From Flavobacteriia bacterium (GTDB taxonomy: Bacteria > Bacteroidota > Bacteroidia > Flavobacteriales > Flavobacteriaceae): a DNA stretch of 18,329 bases. The notes under the pieces were generated by a model. The model was not told the DNA's origin, did not search any database, and worked only from the letters and a program-made list of their open reading frames with translations. The translations under genes and the position numbers were made by a program. The stretch covers positions 1 to 18,329 of the forward strand of contig QNYL01000014.1 in NCBI GenBank assembly GCA_003973375.1. Reading direction: 5' to 3'. Positions 6,503 to 12,988 of this stretch are shown piece by piece; within the stretch, counting starts at the first letter, position 1; each line of letters starts with the position of its first letter.

Positions 6503-7945
6503 TTAATGGATTATAATCCCCGAATCCTTATCTTTTAAATAGAATTCACTTAAAGTAGAGATGCTTTTTGCAGGGATATCAACAATAATATTTTCACTGT
6601 TCTTAGTATATTTTTTTATTGGATCCAGTTTAAAATTTTCAACCTTAGGAAAATCTTTTGTCAGCTGATACAGAAAAAGATCATTATTGTTGTGTTTAAA
6701 ATTTAATCTCACTTTAAAATTTTCTTCGTCTTTGTTAAGAATATAAATGGTCATTTTACCTGCGGGACTTACAATCGACTGGCATAAGATATTATCATTT
6801 TTATCTACAACTGTTGTTTTGATCACCTTAGAATATTTTGCATTAAAACGTGTAATTATTCCAAAGCTGTAATAGGCTGATGTTTCGGGAGTTACGATTT
6901 TTAAATATTCTTTTTTATCGCTGTCCCAGGTGCGAATGAGTTGAAACTGACCATCGAGATCACCACGGTTGGTAAAACTCCAGCGGTTAAAAGCATGTAC
7001 TCCGGCATCCAATCCGATTAAGATTGTTTCAAGATTTGAAAGTGCAGTTTCAAATAATTTAGGACCGGGATTGTTATTTTTCCAGCCATAATTCATATCT
7101 CCCACTTCGGAGATAAAAAAGGGTTTGTTCTTAGATCTTGCCCATTCAGACCAATCGTACAGGGCTTTCTTTTTCTTTTTATCTATCCCGTGATAAGAAT
7201 GAATGTCGTATGCACCGATGTACTCATCAAAATCAATTTTATCTTTTTTAAAATCCGGCATATCCGTCCAGTCGGGTCCAGAAATTGGAATCTTAATTCC
7301 TTTGTTATCTAACGCACTTCTAACCGCCTTTAATGCAGGGGCTAACGGGGCATCCTTTTTACCGGTACTCCACCAGCTTCCCCAGCTTCCTCCGGGAGGC
7401 TCATTGGTTATGCAGACCCATTTTATACAAGAATAATGTTTTTTCTTTGTAAGATAAGAAACCAGTGTGGCCATACCTTCTGCAAAATCATCAACCGATT
7501 CAGGAGCACTGAGCAGCGGCTGAACATCGGGATAAGAGTTCCATTTTAAATTGCTCCACATTTGCTGAAGAAACACATCGACATTCTTTTTTTCACACCA
7601 GTTAAGAATATTATAAAGAGCCTGCATCTCTTCATTCTCCCAGTCAAATTTGTTCTTTTCCGGTTCATACATCCTTGCGCTTAATTCAACCCGAATCCAG
7701 TTTAAACCCAGCCAATGGGCATGTTCATAAATTTGTTCCCACTGTTTTTTATAAGAAACAGGAGGATTTCCGCCCCATGCGCTACCCCGGGAATTAGAAT
7801 ACCGGAGTGCATATTTATAGGTCTCACTTTCATCAATTATCTCTTTGCTAATGGCATGCCATGAGGCACCAATTCCACCGGCCATCTGATAGTTAACCGT
7901 TTTCCTGTTTACAGTAATAAGTACATCTTTTTTGTATGCAATCAT
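6503..7945 (-). CDS. Clan GH-A glycoside hydrolase (cellulase-like), apparently cytoplasmic
   Basis: This 480-residue protein has a (beta/alpha)8 glycosidase of clan GH-A plus a C-terminal beta-rich domain (about 375-475). Visible marks are GGIGASWHAI (23-32), WIRVELSAR (83-91), the acid/base in CITNEPPGG (Glu182 after Asn181), YDIHSYHG (246-253) and the nucleophile in FFISEVGD (Glu280). An NEP acid/base and a second glutamate near the end of strand 7 are the clan's retaining catalytic pair. The family number (GH5, GH30, GH39 or other) cannot be settled by eye. The N-terminus MIAYKKDVLITVNRKTV has no signal peptide, unusual for a polysaccharide-degrading enzyme in this phylum. Either it acts on imported oligosaccharides or the true start differs. 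It is transcribed toward the DUF1080 pair, 176 bases away, and divergently from moaD. Confidence 0.75.
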   Translation of the reverse strand: MIAYKKDVLITVNRKTVNYQMAGGIGASWHAISKEIIDESETYKYALRYSNSRGSAWGGNPPVSYKKQWEQIYEHAHWLGLNWIRVELSARMYEPEKNKFDWENEEMQALYNILNWCEKKNVDVFLQQMWSNLKWNSYPDVQPLLSAPESVDDFAEGMATLVSYLTKKKHYSCIKWVCITNEPPGGSWGSWWSTGKKDAPLAPALKAVRSALDNKGIKIPISGPDWTDMPDFKKDKIDFDEYIGAYDIHSYHGIDKKKKKALYDWSEWARSKNKPFFISEVGDMNYGWKNNNPGPKLFETALSNLETILIGLDAGVHAFNRWSFTNRGDLDGQFQLIRTWDSDKKEYLKIVTPETSAYYSFGIITRFNAKYSKVIKTTVVDKNDNILCQSIVSPAGKMTIYILNKDEENFKVRLNFKHNNNDLFLYQLTKDFPKVENFKLDPIKKYTKNSENIIVDIPAKSISTLSEFYLKDKDSGIIIH

Positions 7946-8101
7946 GGTTGAAATTATTTAATAGACTGAGTTGCAATGTTTATAAATCTTCAACTGTGTT
8001 TGGAGATAAAATTAAACAAATAATTATCTTTTGCGGTGGTGCTGAGTCTTTAACTATCAATTAATAAGATAACAATGATTGTTTAAATAAAAATAATTAA
8101 T

Positions 8102-8132
8102 TTGTGAAGTATCATATGTTTGATTATTTTTG
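8102..8132 (+). promoter_or_regulatory. Bacteroidota sigma-A-type promoter of moaDE
   Basis: TTG at 8102-8104 is followed by 20 bases and then TATTTTTG at 8125-8132, which fits the phylum consensus TTG-N19/21-TAnnTTTG. Transcription would start close to 8139, giving a leader of roughly 12 bases before the moaD ATG at 8151. It is the best promoter match in the window. Confidence 0.6.
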
Positions 8133-8150
8133 CTTTTAAAATTTGAATGA

Positions 8151-8393
8151 ATGACGATAAATACACTTTTTTTTGGTGTTGTAATGGATATTACCGGGTT
8201 ACGGAAGGCTGCTTTAACCCTTGAAAAAGAAATGACAATCAGGGAATTTCAGGAGTATCTTCTCGAAAAATATCCAGGCCTTATCGATATTAACAATTTT
8301 GCCTTTGCTGTAAATGAATCCTATGTAAAAGATGATTTTAAAATACAAGATAAAGATGTGGTTGCCATCATTCCGCCGGTAAGCGGAGGATAA
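8151..8393 (+). CDS. moaD: MoaD, molybdopterin synthase small subunit
   Basis: MoaD is the ubiquitin-like sulfur carrier of molybdopterin synthase. Its C-terminal glycine is adenylated by MoeB and converted to a thiocarboxylate, then used by MoaE to put the dithiolene sulfurs on precursor Z (cyclic pyranopterin monophosphate). The 80-residue protein has the beta-grasp pattern: INTLFFGVVMDITG at the start, a TIREFQEYLLEKYPGL helix, and AVNESYVKDDFKIQDKDVV before the essential ending IPPVSGG. An upstream ATG at 8147 is in another frame and does not encode the family sequence, so 8151 is the start. It is 11 bases upstream of moaE and is expected to be cotranscribed from the promoter at 8102-8132. 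No other moa or mob gene is in the window. Confidence 0.93.
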   Translation: MTINTLFFGVVMDITGLRKAALTLEKEMTIREFQEYLLEKYPGLIDINNFAFAVNESYVKDDFKIQDKDVVAIIPPVSGG

Positions 8394-8404
8394 AAAAACA
8401 GAAT

Positions 8405-8830
8405 ATGGAAGATAGGATATCGGTGTTACTTACTCCTAAAAAACTCAATCAGCAGAAATGTTATGATTTTGTTCAGGATGCTTCCTGTGGCGGTATTGTA
8501 ACTTTTACGGGAACTGTAAGAAATCACACTTCCGGGAAAGAAGTGAAACAACTTGAGTTTTCAGCCTATACCTCTATGGCGGTAAAAGAACTGATTAAAA
8601 TAGCTGAACGAGCCCTTAAAAGGTTTGATATTTTAAAAATAGCCTTACATCATGCAGAGGGTTTGCTGCAGGTAGGTGATATTCCGGTAATCATTGCAGT
8701 TTCTTCATCACACAGAAAAGCTGCCTTTGAGGCTTGTGAATATGCTATAAACACTTTAAAGGAAACAGTTCCGATATGGAAAAAAGAATTTTTTGAAGAT
8801 GGAGAAGTTTGGGTTAATGCTCATCCGTAG
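8405..8830 (+). CDS. moaE: MoaE, molybdopterin synthase catalytic subunit
   Basis: MoaE is the catalytic subunit that forms a heterotetramer with MoaD and inserts two sulfurs into the pyranopterin to give molybdopterin. The 141-residue length is normal. CGGIVTFTGTVRNH (28-41) contains Arg39, SSHRKAAFEA (101-110) gives His103 and Arg104, and LKETVPIWKKE (118-128) gives Lys119 and Lys126. All five active-site positions known from E. coli MoaE are present, even with the same numbering. The HRxG motif that E. coli has at 83-86 reads HAEG here, so the arginine is missing, but that residue is not among the listed catalytic ones. The C-terminus ends at VWVNAHP, shorter than in E. coli. Pairing with moaD confirms the call. 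Confidence 0.93.
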   Translation: MEDRISVLLTPKKLNQQKCYDFVQDASCGGIVTFTGTVRNHTSGKEVKQLEFSAYTSMAVKELIKIAERALKRFDILKIALHHAEGLLQVGDIPVIIAVSSSHRKAAFEACEYAINTLKETVPIWKKEFFEDGEVWVNAHP

Positions 8831-8867
8831 AAAAAATGAATGGTTTTGCCATGGATTAATAAAAGTT

Positions 8868-8975
8868 GTCAGAAGTCGGAAGGCTGAACCGGAATTAAAA
8901 AAGTAAAAACTTAAAGCATGTTTATTGATCAATGATGAATAATTATTTGAGAAGTTTTTTCTTCTGGCTCCTGAC
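8868..8975. repeat. Imperfect inverted repeat downstream of moaE
   Basis: GTCAGAAGTCGGAAG (8868-8882) and CTTCTGGCTCCTGAC (8961-8975) are complementary at 12 of 15 positions and flank a 78-base AT-rich spacer. The rest of this 231-base gap between moaE and the esterase has no gene. GTCAGAAGTC-like words recur between genes in flavobacterial genomes (recollection, not checked), so this may be a degenerate repeat element. Confidence 0.35.
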
Positions 8976-9061
8976 TTTATCTTTAGTCCTTATGAAACAA
9001 ACTTTATTTTAAAAATAAGTAATGCCGAACAAATTAATTTATTAATCAAAAAAATATTAAA

Positions 9062-9769
9062 ATGAGAATCAGAATTTTATTTTTGCTATTACCCTTTTTT
9101 GTTTTTTCACAGAATGAAGAAAAAACACTTATTAAAAAAATCACTAAAGACATTTCAGTGAATTATATTTTGCATTTTCCTGACGGATATAAAAAGTCAA
9201 AACACGACTGGCCTTTGATTGTATTTTTACACGGTTCCGGTGAGCGAGGAAACGACCTCTCGAAACTAAGTATTCACGGACCGTTAAAATATGTGAAGGA
9301 AGGCAACAAGCTGGAATCGGTTATTTTAGCACCTCAATGTCCTAAAGGAAAGATCTGGGATGTAGATGTACTCACCACGCTTATTAAGGATGTTGTTTTT
9401 AATAACAGGATTAATTTTAAGAAAGTTTATTTAACAGGATTAAGTATGGGAGGATATGGTACCTGGAAACTGGCGCTTGAGCATCCGGAAATGTTTGCAG
9501 CAGTTGCTCCTATTTGTGGACGTGTGGATTATGTTTTTTTAGAAAATGCAAAAAAGCTTAAAGACAAGCCTATATGGGTTTTTCACGGAGCAAAAGATCA
9601 GGTTGTTCCTGTTGAAAATTCCAAAAGAATGGTTAGTGCTTTGAAAAAAGTAGGGGGAGATCCGAAACTCACTATTTATCCGAAAGCAGGTCACGACAGC
9701 TGGTCAAAAACCTATAACAACCCAAATTTTTACAAATGGCTGATGAGCCACGAGTTAAGCCCTGAATAG
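9062..9769 (+). CDS. Secreted alpha/beta-hydrolase (esterase / PHB-depolymerase-like)
   Basis: This is a 235-residue exported serine hydrolase. The signal peptide is short (MRIRILFLLLPFFVFSQ), with likely cleavage before Gln17. The catalytic domain shows an oxyanion-hole loop FLHGSGERGND (55-65), the nucleophile elbow GLSMGGYGTW with Ser128 (126-135), the acid in HGAKDQVVP with Asp179, and the histidine in KAGHDSW with His211. The layout resembles the dienelactone hydrolase / feruloyl esterase / prolyl-oligopeptidase-type group (COG4099-like). The substrate is probably a carboxylic ester in the periplasm or outside, such as acylated glycans, but this is inference. The gene stands alone between moaE and a noncoding stretch, with no clear TAnnTTTG promoter. 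The start at 9062 gives a complete signal peptide. Confidence 0.8.
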   Translation: MRIRILFLLLPFFVFSQNEEKTLIKKITKDISVNYILHFPDGYKKSKHDWPLIVFLHGSGERGNDLSKLSIHGPLKYVKEGNKLESVILAPQCPKGKIWDVDVLTTLIKDVVFNNRINFKKVYLTGLSMGGYGTWKLALEHPEMFAAVAPICGRVDYVFLENAKKLKDKPIWVFHGAKDQVVPVENSKRMVSALKKVGGDPKLTIYPKAGHDSWSKTYNNPNFYKWLMSHELSPE

Positions 9770-9831
9770 TGCCTGTCCATAAAATCACCAAACTGAAAAA
9801 TTATCTTTTTGTGCCTTTATTATTTCACCTT

Positions 9832-9858
9832 AAAAAACCATCTGCTTAGCAGGTGGTT
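9832..9858 (-). terminator. Terminator-like hairpin, minus strand
   Basis: The arms AACCATCTGC (9836-9845) and GCAGGTGGTT (9849-9858) pair over ten positions with one G-T wobble and a three-base loop. On the minus strand the stem is followed by a run of T (complement of 9832-9837). No minus-strand gene lies directly before it. Confidence 0.45.
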
Positions 9859-9941
9859 ATAAACTTGAGGCTTTTCCTAACTTTGTAGCTAAAGAGAAAG
9901 AAGAGAAAATAGAGGTACAACAACAAAAATTTGATTTCTAA
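9834..9941 (+). pseudogene. Possible C-terminal scrap of an unidentified gene
   Basis: After an in-frame TAA at 9831 the plus strand is open for 35 codons to a TAA at 9939-9941, without an ATG start. The tail reads GGYKLEAFPNFVAKEKEEK and then IEVQQQKFDF. The charged, protein-like end makes it look like the remains of a coding region, but the family is not recognised and the first part coincides with a hairpin. It could be chance. Confidence 0.25.
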
Positions 9942-9950
9942 CACAGACCA

Positions 9951-9971
9951 AAAAAGCCCCTTTTAGGGGCT
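9951..9971 (-). terminator. Intrinsic terminator of the outer-membrane protein gene
   Basis: AGCCCCT (9955-9961) and AGGGGCT (9965-9971) form a perfect GC-rich 7-base stem with a TTT loop. On the minus strand it is followed directly by a T run (complement of A at 9950-9955). It lies about 140 bases after the stop at 10114, and is the best candidate for ending transcription from that gene. Confidence 0.6.
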
Positions 9972-10113
9972 AGCCAAAGACCTTCTAAGAAGGTGTAAAT
10001 TTACTTTAATATACTCAATATCAGTGTAAAACACAAATAAAAAACACTTCCATTTTATCTATTATTCACGTTAATTTACACACTTTACTGGATAGTGTCT
10101 TGTTTAGCCAATG

Positions 10114-10755
10114 TTATTTAAGGAAGTATTTCACTCCTATTGACAAGCTATTGGTAATAAGTCTGTTACGGGTAAAGTCGCCAATTGAAGTTTCCTTATA
10201 CATTGTCGTTAACGCCGTTCGGTAATTGTAGCCTATTTCAATTTCAGAATTTTTCCCCAATTTATAGGAGAGCGACAGTCCAGCGAACCCTTCTAAAAAA
10301 TATCCATTGCTACTAAAGTAATCATTTCTATTGTCTAATTCATTTATCAAGCTAATATTATTAATAAATCCAAATTTCAAATGTGGTATCAATCTTGATT
10401 TAAGAATTCCGTAACTAACTGAAACTGGGACACTCAAATACTGCTGTTTAATCAATGTAGGGATTACATCACAAGTATTACAGATGATTGCTCCACTAAG
10501 GTTTTTGTTTGAGAAGAATAGACCTGAACTTAAGGTTATCCGCTCATTCAAATTGAATTCAGACAATATTCCAATACTAAAATTGAGGTCTGTATATGAT
10601 ATCTTATATCCACTGATAAATCCACTAGTATTAACATAATTTTCACCTGATAGATTATCCTCAGAAATTTCTATACCTAACTTCCAGTTTGACTCTTGTT
10701 GAGCATATAAGTTAGTCGTTATACAAAAAAAAAGAATTACAGTTATTTTTTTCAT
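10114..10755 (-). CDS. Outer-membrane beta-barrel protein (OMP_b-brl type)
   Basis: This 213-residue protein begins with a signal peptide (MKKITVILFFCITTNLYA, cleavage before QQ at 19). It then shows alternating hydrophobic/polar strands typical of small Bacteroidota outer-membrane barrels: LNFSIGILSEFNLNERITLS, then LSVPVSVSYGI, SLSYKLGKNSEIEIGYNY and a final strand SLSIGVKYFLK ending in a hydrophobic-aromatic pattern. An ICNTCD pair of cysteines (about 91-96) may form a loop disulfide. The function is unknown; such barrels are often annotated as porin-family or hypothetical proteins. It lies 126 bases downstream of a metallophosphoesterase gene on the same strand. The two differ in type, so a common operon is not certain. 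Transcription probably ends at the hairpin at 9951-9971. Confidence 0.75.
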   Translation of the reverse strand: MKKITVILFFCITTNLYAQQESNWKLGIEISEDNLSGENYVNTSGFISGYKISYTDLNFSIGILSEFNLNERITLSSGLFFSNKNLSGAIICNTCDVIPTLIKQQYLSVPVSVSYGILKSRLIPHLKFGFINNISLINELDNRNDYFSSNGYFLEGFAGLSLSYKLGKNSEIEIGYNYRTALTTMYKETSIGDFTRNRLITNSLSIGVKYFLK

Positions 10756-10794
10756 AATTTCAAACTTATAAATAAGGGTTGGGTTAAAGTTTGT

Positions 10795-10870
10795 AACGAA
10801 TTAAACATCCACTATAAAAATACACAATCCTTTGAATCTTAGCCTAAAACCATTCTAAAATTTAAGCGTT
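10795..10870. repeat. Inverted arms between the barrel and phosphoesterase genes
   Basis: AACGAATTAAA (10795-10805) pairs with TTTAAGCGTT (10861-10870): AACG with CGTT and TTAAA with TTTAA, with two unpaired bases against one. The arms sit 55 bases apart in the 126-base intergenic gap. The shape recalls recombination sites of gene cassettes, but the core sequences do not match the integron attC consensus. Confidence 0.25.
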
Positions 10871-10881
10871 GCCAAAAGTTG

Positions 10882-11694
10882 TTATATTTCCATTTCTACC
10901 ATTTCCGCTCTTGCCCCAAATCGGATTGGCAATATACTTGTTCCAATTCCTTTTGATATGTACATCTTCGGTTCGGATTCTTTATACCAACCTTTTAAAT
11001 ATTTTCCACTTCCTTGAGGTTTGAAAGGAACAATTCCTAAAAATGTAATTTGTCCTCCATGGGTATGCCCAGAAAGTACTAAATCAATATTTAAATTTCC
11101 TTTTTGTTTTGTAATTGTATCCCTGTGTTCAGGACAATGTGATAAAACAATATTGGTTTCAGTTTCTTTTAGATTTTCAACTGCTTTTTTAAAATCTGCG
11201 TTTCCACCAACAAAATCGTCAATTCCAATTATTGAGATTTCTCGATTTTTAATTGAAATCGTTCTATTCTCATTTATTAATAATTCACAATTATTTTTAG
11301 AATAAATACTTTTAAGTTCAGTCAGATTTACATTTCCCCAATATTCCCAATTTCCAGTTATCGCATACTTTTTAATCGAATTATCAATTAATTCAAGGAA
11401 TTCATTTAGAGATTTTGTTTTTTCTGTTTTATCAACAGAATCTCCAGTTATAAATATTAAATCAGGTTTTATTGAGTTGATTTTTTTTGTAATAGATTTG
11501 TGAAAATATCTTAATTGGTCAAAATGTAAATCCGAAATTTGAATGATTTTAATTTTGTCTTTTTCCGATTTTGAGATGTCAAAGTAATTCCAGTCAATTA
11601 CATATTTCTCGAGCCAAAGTGAATCTAAAAGAACTAATCCCATTGAGGCTAAGATTCCTCTTTTAATAAATTTTCTTCTGGTTAAGTTTTTCAT
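10882..11694 (-). CDS. Tat-type metallophosphoesterase (YkuE/YaeI-like)
   Basis: This 270-residue calcineurin-like phosphoesterase has a twin-arginine-like N-terminus (TRRKFIKRGILASMG, 5-19), so it is probably exported folded or anchored at the inner membrane. Metal-binding motifs appear in order: ISDLH with Asp55 and His57, GDSVD with Asp85, GNWEYWG with Asn115, SHCPEH with His186, and SGHTHGGQ with His210 and His212. The fourth residue group reads GNWE rather than GNHE, so the catalytic histidine is replaced by tryptophan; this variant may be normal in part of the family. The substrate is not predictable, perhaps a phosphodiester of lipid or cell-wall origin. Two lines counted by hand are only 22-23% GC and a third 32%, below most neighbouring genes, which suggests acquisition by transfer. 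Confidence 0.8.
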   Translation of the reverse strand: MKNLTRRKFIKRGILASMGLVLLDSLWLEKYVIDWNYFDISKSEKDKIKIIQISDLHFDQLRYFHKSITKKINSIKPDLIFITGDSVDKTEKTKSLNEFLELIDNSIKKYAITGNWEYWGNVNLTELKSIYSKNNCELLINENRTISIKNREISIIGIDDFVGGNADFKKAVENLKETETNIVLSHCPEHRDTITKQKGNLNIDLVLSGHTHGGQITFLGIVPFKPQGSGKYLKGWYKESEPKMYISKGIGTSILPIRFGARAEMVEMEI

Positions 11695-11711
11695 TTCTCA
11701 AATTGTATATA

Positions 11712-11742
11712 ACGTAAAACCTTTGTTTTTAGTTGTTTACGT
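11712..11742. repeat. ACGTAAA/TTTACGT inverted repeat
   Basis: ACGTAAA (11712-11718) and TTTACGT (11736-11742) are perfectly complementary with a 17-base loop, just upstream of the phosphoesterase start. It could be an operator or a boundary of transferred DNA. Confidence 0.3.
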
Positions 11743-11859
11743 GGTTTCGGCATATAAAACCTCTTACTCAAATATTTCTTGGGAAAGAAATTGTCCAATA
11801 AATGAAAAATTGCCAAAACATGAACGTTTAGATTGCTTTTAGATATTATTGTATTCGGG

Positions 11860-11876
11860 GTAGCTAAGCTCCACCA
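11860..11876 (+). other. tRNA 3'-end-like word, possible attachment-site scrap
   Basis: GTAGCTAAGCTCCACCA resembles the 3' end of an alanine-type tRNA (acceptor strand plus CCA), preceded by TTCGGG at 11854-11859 that could stand for a T-loop. The 5' strand of the T-stem and the rest of a tRNA are not present, so this is not a tRNA gene. Such tails mark attachment sites of integrated elements; here it is only a suggestion. Confidence 0.2.
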
Positions 11877-12042
11877 TTCTATTTTCCAATATGACCCCAT
11901 CTCTAGAATCCTGATCGGGTTGATTTTTCAACCTTTACACCATTTAAAAAATCTAGCTTTGATTTGGCCTCTTTTCGTTATCTAATATATTTTTTATAAT
12001 TCAATTATCAAAATAATAAACACATTTTAATGAGAGAATTCT

Positions 12043-12070
12043 GATGAATGGAATGGAGCCATTATTCATC
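12043..12070. repeat. Imperfect hairpin GATGAAT...ATTCATC
   Basis: GATGAAT (12043-12049) pairs with ATTCATC (12064-12070), and inside it AATGG (12052-12056) pairs with CCATT (12059-12063), leaving a two-base bulge. It lies about 200 bases before the Tsx-like gene, outside the leader expected from the -7 candidate at 12192. There is no T run after it, so it is not a standard terminator. Confidence 0.4.
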
Positions 12071-12191
12071 CGATGACTCTTTTCACCATGCCAAAATATC
12101 AGCAAAAGGCAATACATAGTCTATTAATTTCCTTAGAAAAAAAATTAAATATTATTTTATCAATCAACAATGAATATTTTGATAAATTAAT

Positions 12192-12199
12192 TATTTTTG
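12192..12199 (+). promoter_or_regulatory. Candidate -7 element of the nucleoside uptake pair
   Basis: TATTTTTG matches TAnnTTTG and would start a transcript near 12206, about 65 bases before the ATG at 12271. A TTG at the expected upstream distance is lacking, so the support is moderate to weak. Confidence 0.35.
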
Positions 12200-12270
12200 A
12201 AGCAATTATTTATTCTCAAAATAAATTGATTAACAAATAATTCAAATATTAATTTTACAAAAACACGTAT

Positions 12271-12969
12271 ATGAAAACAAAATTACTCCTCTTATTTTTA
12301 TTATCTTTTGGTATAAAATCTTTCTCTCAGAATATTCAGCTACATTACGATTTTGGCAAGGATAGAAAATATGTAACTACTACCGTAGAGATGTTTAAAC
12401 CCGATAAATATGGAAATACATTCTTTTTTATTGATATGGATTATAATTCCGGAGGCACCAAAGGGATCAGTTTGGTTTACTGGGAAATAGCTAGGGTTCT
12501 TAAAACAGAAAAAATGCCTTTTGGTATTCACGTTGAATTTGATGGTGGTTTTGGCAGGTTTAATACACCGGAGGGAGATGTTGGATACCGGATTAACGAA
12601 TCATATTTAGCAGGTGTCGACTACTCAATTCATTCTTCTGATTTTTCAAAAGGAGCATCTTTTAAAGTACTTTACAAAACTATTATTGGCAAAAATAAAG
12701 CCTCTTTTCAGTTGACAACAGTATGGTATGCAAATTTCTTCGATAATAAATTAACACTTAGTGGATTTGCCGATTTCTGGAAAGAAGATCTCGATTTTAA
12801 CTTTGATGGAGATGTCGATGCAGAATACGTCTTCCTTACTGAACCTCAGATATGGTATAATTTTAATAAACACTTTAGTGTAGGAAGTGAAGTGGAATTC
12901 AGTAATAACTTCGGTAATATTGAAGGCTTCTATGTACGTCCGACAATCGCTGTAAAAGCAACTTTTTAA
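12271..12969 (+). CDS. Tsx-like (DUF5020) outer-membrane nucleoside channel
   Basis: This 232-residue protein starts with a signal peptide (MKTKLLLLFLLSFGIKSFSQ, cleavage near 20). It continues with the DUF5020 hallmark NIQLHYDFGKDRKYVTTTVE (21-40) and EMFKPDKYGNTFFFIDMDYN (40-59), then amphipathic strands to a C-terminal GFYVRPTIAVKATF ending in phenylalanine, typical of an outer-membrane barrel. The family is related to the nucleoside-specific channel Tsx of enterobacteria. The gene lies 19 bases upstream of an NCS2 purine permease, so the pair would move nucleosides or nucleobases across the outer membrane and then the inner membrane. The strong context raises confidence in the role; the substrate spectrum is inferred. 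Confidence 0.85.
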   Translation: MKTKLLLLFLLSFGIKSFSQNIQLHYDFGKDRKYVTTTVEMFKPDKYGNTFFFIDMDYNSGGTKGISLVYWEIARVLKTEKMPFGIHVEFDGGFGRFNTPEGDVGYRINESYLAGVDYSIHSSDFSKGASFKVLYKTIIGKNKASFQLTTVWYANFFDNKLTLSGFADFWKEDLDFNFDGDVDAEYVFLTEPQIWYNFNKHFSVGSEVEFSNNFGNIEGFYVRPTIAVKATF

Positions 12970-12988
12970 TCCATAAAGATAAATTATT

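Larger units (their letters stand above)
9770..10113. other. 344-base gap with hairpins and a gene-tail scrap
   Basis: No complete gene is present. It contains an open 35-codon tail on the plus strand (9834-9941), two minus-strand terminator-like hairpins (9832-9858 and 9951-9971) and a small hairpin ACCTTC-TAA-GAAGGT at 9980-9994. The remainder, about 10000-10113, is AT-rich and shows nothing recognisable. It separates the esterase from the convergent outer-membrane protein gene. Confidence 0.5.
11695..12270. other. Noncoding stretch upstream of phosphoesterase and nucleoside-channel genes
   Basis: These 576 AT-rich bases separate the divergent phosphoesterase and Tsx-like genes. I see no convincing gene. 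They contain inverted arms at 11712-11742, a short tRNA-3'-end-like word ending in CTCCACCA at 11876, a 6-base stem GGTTGA-TTTT-TCAACC at 11918-11933, a longer hairpin at 12043-12070, and a candidate -7 element at 12192-12199. Confidence 0.5.

Noticed and set aside
11691..11900. 69-codon minus-strand frame overlapping the phosphoesterase start by ATGA
   Set aside because: The product has no recognised family. It begins opposite a tRNA-3'-end-like word and looks like the phantom proteins often predicted there. The overlap is probably chance.
12121..12270. Purine riboswitch upstream of the nucleoside uptake genes
   Set aside because: I looked for the conserved three-stem core and found none; the region is almost pure AT.
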